This document shows positions 1 to 6,070 of a stretch of DNA of 6,070 bases, one piece after another. Numbering within the stretch: the stretch's first letter is position 1; every line of letters begins with the position of its first letter. Below the pieces are notes generated by a model, which saw only the letters and a list, made by a program, of their open reading frames with translations, searched no databases and was not told the DNA's origin. The translations under genes and the position numbers were made by a program. The DNA is from Coriobacteriales bacterium (GTDB lineage: Bacteria > Actinomycetota > Coriobacteriia > Coriobacteriales > UBA8131), in contig JAISMZ010000195.1 in the NCBI GenBank assembly GCA_031276475.1, positions 1-6,070 on the forward strand, given 5' to 3'.

Positions 1-3000
1 GCTCATCAAAGCTGCGCACGGCCATCCGGGCCATCCATTCGCGCACCTCCTGGGCAACAAAGCGCATGTAGCGCTCGATGTGCTCGGGCTTGCCCTGGAA
101 CTTACGGCGCAGCTCGGGGTTTTGCGTGGCTATCCCCACCGGACAGGTATCCTGGTTGCAGACGCGCATCATGTCGCAGCCCATGGCGATAAGCGGCGCG
201 GTGGCAAAGGTGAACTCCTCGGCGCCAAGAAGAGCGGCAATCACGATGTCGCGGCCGCAGAACAGCTTGCCGTCGGTCTCGAGTACCACCCGATCGCGTA
301 GCTTGTTGGCCACCAGGCTCTGGTGCGTCTCGGCCACGCCCAACTCCCAAGGGAGCCCGGCATGGCGGATGCTGGTGCGGGCTGCAGCACCGGTGCCGCC
401 ATCAAAGCCGCTGATTACAATCGCGTCGGCCAGCCCCTTGGCAACTCCCACAGCAATGGTGCCCACACCGGCCTCGGAGACCAGCTTGACGTTGACGCGG
501 GCATCGCGGTTGGCGTTTTTCAGATCGTGAATCAGCTGGGCAAGATCCTCGATGGAATAGATGTCATGGTGCGGCGGCGGCGAGATGAGCTCCACACCGG
601 GTGTGGAGAAGCGGTTTTTGGCCACCCAGGGATAGACCTTGGTGCCCGGCAGATGCCCGCCTTCGCCCGGCTTGGCACCCTGGGCCATCTTGATCTGGAT
701 CTCGGTACAGTGGTTGAGGTAGTTGATGGTCACGCCAAAACGCCCGGAGGCCACCTGCTTGACGGAGCTGGAGCGGTTCAGACCGTCGGCACCGATTACG
801 TAACGTTGCGGGGCTTCGCCGCCCTCTCCGGAGTTGCTCTTGGCTCCCAGGCGGTTCATGGCGATGGCCATGCACTCGTGAGCCTCCTGACTTATCGAGC
901 CAAAGGACATCGCCCCGGTCTTAAAGCGGCGCACGATGTTCTCAATGGGCTCAACTTCCTCAACCGGTATCGGTTTTTCCACCGTGACGATCTCCAGAAG
1001 CGAGCGCAGGTTTTTGTGATCGCGGCTGTGGTCGTTAATGTCGGCGCTGAACTTCTTAAACAGCGCGTAATCATCGCTGCGCACAGATTGCTGTAGATAG
1101 AAGACAGATTTAGGGTTTAGTAAATGCGGTTCTCCGTCATTGCGCCAGCGGTATTCACCGCCGGGTTCCAGCGGGCTTTGTGCCGCATCCGGGGCGAAGG
1201 CTGTCTGATGACGGGCGCGGGCCTCGCGCTCGATGTCAGCCAAGATGATGCCGCCGATGCGCGTGGCGGTGCCGGTGAAGTAGCGATCGATGACGTCAGC
1301 GGAGACGCCCAGAGCCTCAAAGATCTGGGCGCCGTGGTAGCTGCGCACTGTGGAGATGCCCATCTTGGACATCACCTTGATGATGCCGTTGGTCAGTGCC
1401 TGACGGTAGTTGGCGCGCGCCTGAGCAGCATCGGTGGTGACGATGCCCAGATCGGAGAGCTGGTCGATGCTGGCGTAGGCCAGGTAGGGGTAGATGGCGT
1501 CAGCGCCGTAGCCGACGAGCAGGGCATGGTGGTGCACTTCGCGCGGCTCGCCGCTTTCCAGCACGATGCTGATCTGCGTGCGCGTACCGTGGCGAACCAT
1601 ATGATGATGCAGTCCAGCCACCGCCAGTAGCGCTGGAATCGCAGCATGCTGGGCATCGACGCCTCTATCGCTGAGGACGAGGATCGTCCGACCCTGCTCG
1701 CGGGCCGCGTCGGCCGCCGCAAAGACCTGCTCCAAAGCGTATTCCATACCGCCGTCAATAGCGGGATTAAAAAGGATCGCGATCTCAGCGACCTCCAGGC
1801 CGCGCCCCCTGCTGGAGCGCAGTCGCGCCATGTCCTCGGCGCTCAAGACGGGCGTGTCGTGGCTGATCAGGCGGCAGTTGGCGGCATCGGGCTGCAAAAG
1901 ATTACCCTCGGCACCAAGGTGGATGATCGACGAGGTTACCAGGTGTTCGCGAATCGTGTCAATCGGTGGGTTGGTGACCTGCGCAAACAACTGCTTGAAG
2001 TAGTTGTAAAGTAGCTGCGGGCGTCGTGAGAGCACCGCCAGGGGCGCGTCGTAGCCCATCGCGGCTATCGGGTCGTCGGCTGAAGTGGCAATGGCGCAAA
2101 GCGTCAGCGAAAGGTCTTCCCAGCTGTAGCCAAAGGCCTTCTGCTGCACCAGGAGCTGCTCGGCAGACAGAGTTGTGGAGGAGGACGCGCCCACAGCACC
2201 GCCGCCGCCGTCCTCGCCTGTGCCGCCGCTCGCACCACCCTCACCGCTCAGCGATTGAATCTCGATATCGGACAGACGCACCAGGTTCTCCGCCAACCAA
2301 CGCTGATAGGGCTGGGCGGCCGCTGCGTTGCGCTTTAGCTCCTCGTCCTCAATAATCCGGCCTTCCTGAGTATCAATCAGCAACATCCGACCCGGCCGCA
2401 GGCGGTCCTTGCGAACGATCCGATTGGCGGCCAGCGGTAAAACACCTACCTCGCTGGAAAGTATCAGACGACCATCGGCTGTAACGTAATAGCGTGAAGG
2501 GCGAAGCCCATTGCGATCCAGAGTCGCTCCGGCAAAGCGGCCGTCGGTAAAGGCCACCGAGGCCGGTCCGTCCCAGGGTTCCACAAGGCAACTGTTATAC
2601 TCGTACATGCTGCGCACCTCGGGTGCCATTGCTGTATTCTCCTCCCAGGGCTCCGGGATGGCCATCATCACGGCTTCTTGCAAAGTCAGGCCAGAGTTGA
2701 GCAGAAGACTGAGAAAGTCGTCGAGCATCGCTGAGTCGCTTCCGTCCTCATTGATGACCGGAAACGCCAGGCTCAAGCGCTCGCCAAAAGCTTTGGAAGC
2801 CATTCGCGCCTCACGAGCCCGCACCCAGTTGACATTGCCGCGAATAGTATTGATCTCGCCGTTGTGGATGATATGGTGCATCGGGTGGGCGCGCTCCCAG
2901 CTGGGAAAGGTATTGGTCGAGAACCGCGAGTGAACCAGGGCGATGGCGCTCGTCATCTCCTTGTCTTTGAGGTCGAGGTAGAATCCCGAAAGCTGCAGAG

Positions 3001-3631
3001 GCAGGAGCATCCCCTTGTAGACGATGGTGCTGGCCGAGCAGCTGGCCAGGTAGAAGTAGGGATCGGCATCGTGCTCGCGGGCACGGATGCGGTTGTGGGC
3101 CTGCTTGGCAATCAGGTAGAGGCTGCGCTCAAATTCGGCGTCGGAGAGCTCCTCGCCGCCTTTGCCGATAAAGACCTGGACGATGCTCGGGCGCACCGAG
3201 GCGGCCGTCTTGCCAATGCAGGAGACGCTGACCGGCACCTCGCGAACGCCTAAAACCTCCAGGCCCAGGCTGGCAACGACATCCGAAAAACGTGAAAGGG
3301 TTGTCGTCCGACGCTGCTGGTCGGGCGAGGCGAACATCATGGCAACGCCGTAGCTCTTCTCCCCTGCCGGCAGATCAAAGCCACTGAGATGGGCTGCCCG
3401 ACGCATGAAGCCGTCGGGGATCTGCAAAAGGATGCCTGCGCCGTCTCCGGTGTCCGGTTCATAACCCACGCCGCCGCGGTGCGTCAGGCGCTCAAGGATC
3501 TCGATGGCGTCGGTAACCAGCCGATGGCTGGCCCGGCCTTTAATATCGACGATCATGCCGATGCCGCAGCTGTCGTGTTCAAAATCGGGCTGATAGAGCC
3601 CCTTGCTCAGCTCGCGCTGACGTTCATCCAC
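1..3631 (-). CDS. gltB: glutamate synthase (GOGAT) large subunit, 5' part; C-terminus lies beyond the left edge
   Basis: Makes two glutamates from glutamine and 2-oxoglutarate in ammonia assimilation, in the cytoplasm. Reading from GTG at 3631 there are 1210 codons with no in-frame stop; the family is about 1500 residues, so roughly 300, mainly the C-terminal beta-helix domain, are missing. A short propeptide (1-21) precedes Cys22 in DSCGIG, the expected N-terminal nucleophile of the class II glutamine amidotransferase domain (about 22-455), which also has SRFSTNT and HNGEI (256-260). A Gly-rich linker (462-489) leads to the central domain (about 490-830), then the FMN/2-oxoglutarate domain (from about 850) with GAMSFGS at 906-912, VASGRFG at 960-966 and DGGTGA. 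Cys1152, Cys1158 and Cys1163 form the C-x5-C-x4-C 3Fe-4S motif. The loop where ferredoxin-dependent enzymes carry an insert is short (941-956), favouring the NAD(P)H type with a GltD partner. It follows serA by 32 bp. Confidence 0.96.
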   Translation of the reverse strand, partial: MDERQRELSKGLYQPDFEHDSCGIGMIVDIKGRASHRLVTDAIEILERLTHRGGVGYEPDTGDGAGILLQIPDGFMRRAAHLSGFDLPAGEKSYGVAMMFASPDQQRRTTTLSRFSDVVASLGLEVLGVREVPVSVSCIGKTAASVRPSIVQVFIGKGGEELSDAEFERSLYLIAKQAHNRIRAREHDADPYFYLASCSASTIVYKGMLLPLQLSGFYLDLKDKEMTSAIALVHSRFSTNTFPSWERAHPMHHIIHNGEINTIRGNVNWVRAREARMASKAFGERLSLAFPVINEDGSDSAMLDDFLSLLLNSGLTLQEAVMMAIPEPWEENTAMAPEVRSMYEYNSCLVEPWDGPASVAFTDGRFAGATLDRNGLRPSRYYVTADGRLILSSEVGVLPLAANRIVRKDRLRPGRMLLIDTQEGRIIEDEELKRNAAAAQPYQRWLAENLVRLSDIEIQSLSGEGGASGGTGEDGGGGAVGASSSTTLSAEQLLVQQKAFGYSWEDLSLTLCAIATSADDPIAAMGYDAPLAVLSRRPQLLYNYFKQLFAQVTNPPIDTIREHLVTSSIIHLGAEGNLLQPDAANCRLISHDTPVLSAEDMARLRSSRGRGLEVAEIAILFNPAIDGGMEYALEQVFAAADAAREQGRTILVLSDRGVDAQHAAIPALLAVAGLHHHMVRHGTRTQISIVLESGEPREVHHHALLVGYGADAIYPYLAYASIDQLSDLGIVTTDAAQARANYRQALTNGIIKVMSKMGISTVRSYHGAQIFEALGVSADVIDRYFTGTATRIGGIILADIEREARARHQTAFAPDAAQSPLEPGGEYRWRNDGEPHLLNPKSVFYLQQSVRSDDYALFKKFSADINDHSRDHKNLRSLLEIVTVEKPIPVEEVEPIENIVRRFKTGAMSFGSISQEAHECMAIAMNRLGAKSNSGEGGEAPQRYVIGADGLNRSSSVKQVASGRFGVTINYLNHCTEIQIKMAQGAKPGEGGHLPGTKVYPWVAKNRFSTPGVELISPPPHHDIYSIEDLAQLIHDLKNANRDARVNVKLVSEAGVGTIAVGVAKGLADAIVISGFDGGTGAAARTSIRHAGLPWELGVAETHQSLVANKLRDRVVLETDGKLFCGRDIVIAALLGAEEFTFATAPLIAMGCDMMRVCNQDTCPVGIATQNPELRRKFQGKPEHIERYMRFVAQEVREWMARMAVRSFDE
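2162..2251 (-). other. Gly/Ser/Glu-rich low-complexity linker inside GltB
   Basis: Residues about 461-490 of GltB are dominated by Gly, Ser, Ala, Thr and Glu, including a run of four Gly at 2198-2209 and three Ser at 2177-2185. On the plus strand this is a run of GCC/ACC-type triplets. It sits between the glutaminase domain, ending near residue 455, and the central domain, which begins near residue 490. It stays in frame and keeps the flanking family sequence intact, so it reads as a flexible interdomain insert rather than a sequencing error. I do not recall such a Gly-rich stretch in well-studied GltB proteins. Confidence 0.75.
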
Positions 3632-3663
3632 ACTCGCTCCTCACTTAACAAAGCCTGTCACGC
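3632..3663 (-). other. serA-gltB intergenic spacer
   Basis: Thirty-two bases between the serA stop and the gltB start. It contains the gltB ribosome binding site. No inverted repeat with a T-run and no -10/-35 pair was seen, consistent with co-transcription of serA and gltB. Confidence 0.6.
3637..3642 (-). promoter_or_regulatory. ribosome binding site of gltB, supports the GTG start at 3631
   Basis: GAGGAG on the minus strand, 5 bases ahead of GTG 3631-3629. This site decides the start. A GTG at 3633 and an ATG at 3627 also lie near it, but both are in another frame that meets TGA at 3609-3607. Only the GTG at 3631 opens the GltB frame and places the nucleophilic cysteine after a propeptide of 21 residues. 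Confidence 0.85.
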
Positions 3664-5250
3664 TCAGAGGTTGACGCGCCAGCCTTCCGTAACGCCGACG
3701 ACTTCCTTGAGTTCTGCAAACACCGCGTCGCCAACCGGCTCGCTGACGTTCATCAAAACGATGGCTTCAGCCTGACCCTCTTCAAGAATGCCGATCTCCA
3801 TGGTGGCGATGTTGATATTTGCATTCCCCAACACGGTGCCAATCCGTCCCAGCTTGCCCGGCGTGTCCTCATAGCGCAAAATCAAAATATTCTCGCGCGG
3901 TATCAGATCGAGGCGGTAACCAAAGACCGAGACGATGCGAACCAGACCAGAGGGCCCTGAGATCGTCAGTCCGATCTCGATATCGCGATTGCCCGAATGT
4001 GCCACCAAAGAGACTTCGCTGGCGTATTCGTAGTGGAGAGGGTCGGTGTTTATCGTTAAATTGACGCCCCTCTGCTCGGCGATATAGGCGGCATTAACCA
4101 GGTTCACCGGGTCGTCGGAGCTGCGCGAGAAGATGCCGCGCAGGGCGGAGGTACCCAAGAGACTGACATCGTAGCCAGACAGGTCGCCGCTGACATTGAC
4201 GGTCAGAGACGAGATCGCCTCACTGGCCAGCTGCGCGAGGATCACGCCGCCAAGTTGGCAGGCGTCGATGAACGGTGCCACGGCCGACATCACATCCTCG
4301 GGGACGAGATCGACATTCACGGCCGTCGGAACCATCTTGCCCTCCAGCCCGAGTCGCACGTATTCGGCGATCTGCAGGCCAGCACGAGCCTGCGCCTCAA
4401 CGGTTGAGGCGCCCAGATGCGGCGTAAGAATGATGTTTTCAAACTCATGCAGGGGCGAATCGGTGCAGGGCTCCTTCTCAAAGACGTCAATGCCCGCTGC
4501 GGCAATCTTGCCGGCGGCGACAAAGTCCGCCAGCGAATCGATGTTGTAGATACCGCCACGCGCGGTGTTCACCAGGTAGACGCCATCTTTCATCCGTGCA
4601 AATTGTTCCGGCCCAAACATGCCGATGGTCTCGTTGGTTTTGGGTAAATGCACGGTGATAAAATCGGCCTGGGGTAAAATTTCGTCGATGTTGTCGTAAA
4701 GCGTCACGCCAAGATGCGCGGCGCGTTCCGGCGAACAGTAGGGATCAAAGCCTATCAGACGCATCTCAAAGGCCCGTGCCCGCTCCGCAACCAGGCCACC
4801 GATACGGCCCAGTCCAAAGATTGCCAGCGTCTTTTGATACAACTCGCTGCCCGTAAAGCGACCGCGATCCCACTGATGCGCCTTCATCGAGGCATTGGCC
4901 TGGGGCGTGCGTCGGGCCACCGCCAAAAGCAATGCCATCGTCTGCTCGGCGGCGCTGATGATGTTAGAGGTTGGTGCGTTGCAGACGATGACCCCGCGCT
5001 CAGTTGCGGTGGTCACATCCACGTTATCTACGCCGACTCCGGCGCGCCCGATGATCTTCAGTTGACTGCCCGCCTCTATCACCTCGCGGGTGGCCCGGGT
5101 GGCGCTGCGGATGATCAGAGCCTGGTAGTTCACAATCTCAGAAATCAACTGCTCGGGGCTCAGCTCTAACTTGACGTCCACCTCGTGACCGGCGTCGCGC
5201 AATAATCCGATGCCTGCCTCGGCGATTTTTTCTGCTACCAAAACCTTCAT
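3664..5250 (-). CDS. serA: D-3-phosphoglycerate dehydrogenase, long form with ASB and ACT domains
   Basis: Oxidises 3-phosphoglycerate to 3-phosphohydroxypyruvate with NAD, the first step of the phosphorylated serine pathway, in the cytoplasm. The gene is complete at 528 residues, the usual length of the long form known from Mycobacterium and Bacillus. The substrate-binding domain is split (about 1-98 and 285-315) around the NAD-binding Rossmann domain (about 99-284), which has GLGRIG at 146-151 and Asp169 for the NAD ribose. Catalytic residues are Arg231 in TARGG, Glu260 in FEKEP and His278 in TPHLGAST. An intervening allosteric substrate-binding domain follows (about 318-450), then a C-terminal ACT domain (about 455-528). 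ACT residues Asp462 and Asn480 match by spacing the serine-contacting Asn346 and Asn364 of the E. coli enzyme, so serine feedback inhibition is likely. The ATG follows a strong ribosome binding site, 11 bp after the aminotransferase stop. Nothing looks broken. Confidence 0.97.
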   Translation of the reverse strand: MKVLVAEKIAEAGIGLLRDAGHEVDVKLELSPEQLISEIVNYQALIIRSATRATREVIEAGSQLKIIGRAGVGVDNVDVTTATERGVIVCNAPTSNIISAAEQTMALLLAVARRTPQANASMKAHQWDRGRFTGSELYQKTLAIFGLGRIGGLVAERARAFEMRLIGFDPYCSPERAAHLGVTLYDNIDEILPQADFITVHLPKTNETIGMFGPEQFARMKDGVYLVNTARGGIYNIDSLADFVAAGKIAAAGIDVFEKEPCTDSPLHEFENIILTPHLGASTVEAQARAGLQIAEYVRLGLEGKMVPTAVNVDLVPEDVMSAVAPFIDACQLGGVILAQLASEAISSLTVNVSGDLSGYDVSLLGTSALRGIFSRSSDDPVNLVNAAYIAEQRGVNLTINTDPLHYEYASEVSLVAHSGNRDIEIGLTISGPSGLVRIVSVFGYRLDLIPRENILILRYEDTPGKLGRIGTVLGNANINIATMEIGILEEGQAEAIVLMNVSEPVGDAVFAELKEVVGVTEGWRVNL

Positions 5251-5257
5251 CTAAACG

Positions 5258-5263
5258 CTCCTC
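5258..5263 (-). promoter_or_regulatory. ribosome binding site of serA, overlapping the upstream stop codon
   Basis: GAGGAG on the minus strand, 7 bases ahead of the serA ATG (5250-5248). Its first two bases are the last two of the TGA that ends the aminotransferase gene (5264-5262), so ribosomes finishing that gene release on top of the serA initiation site. This suggests translational coupling. The same nine bases, TGAGGAGCG, recur ahead of gltB. Confidence 0.85.
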
Positions 5264-6070
5264 AGTTGTCTTTTTGTGCCATCAGCACAGCCTCAGCAGC
5301 CCTGATGCCGCTGCCTGCCTCAAAATCATAGCCCAGCTCTGCCAGGGTCATCTCCAGCGCGGCCAGGGTGGTGATGATGTCAAAGTCGCCAAAATAGCCC
5401 AGGTGGCCGATCCGGAATATCCGCCCAACGTACTCGTCCTGACCGCCGGCGATGGTCACACCGTGGCGGTTCTTGATGATGCTCACCAGCTGCTTGCCGT
5501 CTATGCCCTCGGGCACCCAGACCGGTGTGACGGCGTTGCCGCGCCCCTCCGCGGGCGCAAACAGCTCCAGCCCCAGCGCCAGACAGCCCTGACGGGCGGC
5601 CTCGGCCAGGCGGGCGTGGCGGGCGATGATATTCTCCAAACCTTCCTCGCGCATCAGCCGACAGGACTCGGCAAGCCCAATCATCAGCGAGACGGCCGGG
5701 GTAAAAGGCGTGGTGTCCTTCTCCAGGTTCTTGCGGTATTTTTGCCAATCGAGATAGTACTTGGGAAGCGTCGAGCGCTCGTAAGCCTTCCAGGCTTTGG
5801 GTGAGACGCTGATCGCGGCCAGCCCCGGCGGCAGCATCAAGCCCTTTTGCGAGCCGCACATCACCACATCCAGGCCCCATTCGTCGGTTCTGACCTCCAC
5901 GGCGCCAATGCCGGTGATGCTGTCGACGATGAATACGCAGTCCGGGTGAGCAGCAACGATTCCGCCAACAGCACGGACGTCGTTGAGCACGCCGGAGGAA
6001 GTCTCGCTCTGGGTGACGATTACGCCGCGGGTATCGGGGTTATCCGCAAGAAAAGCAGCGACATCGGCCG
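5262..6070 (-). CDS. class V PLP-dependent aminotransferase, alanine-glyoxylate / serine-pyruvate type, 3' part; N-terminus lies beyond the right edge
   Basis: Transfers an amino group between an amino acid and a 2-oxo acid via pyridoxal phosphate, in the cytoplasm. The frame is open from the right edge to TGA at 5264-5262 and gives 268 residues; the family is about 380-390, so roughly 115 N-terminal residues are missing. Visible in order (numbered from the first complete codon): QSETSSGVLNDV near 20-31, typical of the family; Asp49 in IVDSITG, the expected partner of the PLP pyridine nitrogen; Lys75 in GSQKGLMLPPG, the Schiff-base lysine; and Arg219 in FRIGHLG, the expected substrate carboxylate-binding arginine. 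The lysine context is that of alanine-glyoxylate/serine-pyruvate aminotransferases, not canonical SerC. Being 11 bp upstream of serA, it may act as the phosphoserine aminotransferase of this operon, or transaminate serine, alanine or glyoxylate; the sequence alone does not decide. The GTG at 5990 is an internal valine, not the start. Confidence 0.92.
   Translation of the reverse strand, partial: ADVAAFLADNPDTRGVIVTQSETSSGVLNDVRAVGGIVAAHPDCVFIVDSITGIGAVEVRTDEWGLDVVMCGSQKGLMLPPGLAAISVSPKAWKAYERSTLPKYYLDWQKYRKNLEKDTTPFTPAVSLMIGLAESCRLMREEGLENIIARHARLAEAARQGCLALGLELFAPAEGRGNAVTPVWVPEGIDGKQLVSIIKNRHGVTIAGGQDEYVGRIFRIGHLGYFGDFDIITTLAALEMTLAELGYDFEAGSGIRAAEAVLMAQKDN

Noticed and set aside
323..1096. 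Plus-strand open frame of 257 codons
   Set aside because: It lies wholly antisense to the FMN-domain part of gltB, whose minus-strand frame has clear family motifs. Its protein looks like no recognised family and arises from codon bias of the gene on the other strand.
1124..2014. Plus-strand open frames at 1124-1630 and 1646-2014
   Set aside because: Antisense to the central domain of gltB, which is continuous and recognisable through this stretch. No independent ribosome binding site or family motif was seen.
2195..2245. GCC/ACC triplet run as a DNA repeat array or regulatory element
   Set aside because: The units are not identical, the run is short and in frame within gltB, and it is explained by the Gly-rich linker it encodes.
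3632..3663. Possible terminator or promoter between serA and gltB
   Set aside because: No stem-loop with a T-run and no convincing -35/-10 pair fits in the 32 bases. The gap is filled by the gltB ribosome binding site and a short leader.
4714..5169. Plus-strand open frame of 151 codons
   Set aside because: Antisense to the NAD-binding half of serA. It is a shadow of a well-identified gene.
5274..5880. Plus-strand frame at 5274-5804 and minus-strand frame at 5380-5880 within the aminotransferase gene
   Set aside because: Both overlap the aminotransferase frame, which carries the PLP lysine and substrate arginine motifs. Neither alternative frame shows a family signature.
5262..5990. Aminotransferase starting at GTG 5990 as a complete 242-residue gene
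   Set aside because: The frame stays open upstream to the right edge and encodes conserved family sequence (QSETSSGVLN) before that GTG, so the codon is an internal valine and the gene is cut by the window.

Overview
This window is ordinary biosynthetic chromosome, fully coding on the minus strand. It holds three genes, read right to left: the 3' part of a class V PLP-dependent aminotransferase (alanine-glyoxylate / serine-pyruvate type), a complete long-form D-3-phosphoglycerate dehydrogenase (serA), and the 5' four-fifths of the glutamate synthase large subunit (gltB), which runs off the left edge. Gaps are 11 bp and 32 bp, each start has a strong AGGAG-type ribosome binding site, and neither gap holds a recognisable terminator or promoter. 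The three genes are therefore most simply read as one operon whose promoter lies beyond the right edge.

The logic of the cluster is serine synthesis plus amino-donor regeneration. SerA oxidises 3-phosphoglycerate to 3-phosphohydroxypyruvate. The aminotransferase is the obvious candidate to aminate that product, or to transaminate a related 2-oxo acid. GltB makes glutamate from glutamine and 2-oxoglutarate, which would recycle the 2-oxoglutarate left by a glutamate-dependent transamination. No canonical serC or serB is visible, and the small glutamate synthase subunit gltD is not in the window. The substrate of the aminotransferase is inferred from context only.

The organism is a bacterium with moderately high GC (near 60% by eye), Shine-Dalgarno initiation and some GTG starts. 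The roughly 530-residue SerA with an intervening domain plus an ACT domain is widespread (Actinobacteria, Bacillus, deltaproteobacteria and others), so it does not fix the phylum. An actinobacterial or coriobacterial type lineage is possible but is only a weak guess.

No mobile elements, RNA genes, CRISPR arrays or long repeats were seen, and no stretch over 32 bp lies outside a gene. Many long plus-strand open frames are antisense shadows of the three genes. I found no convincing undescribed system. The points worth a second look are a glycine-rich insert between two GltB domains, the SerA/aminotransferase/GltB linkage, the apparent lack of a ferredoxin loop in GltB, and a gltB start region that could be mis-annotated.
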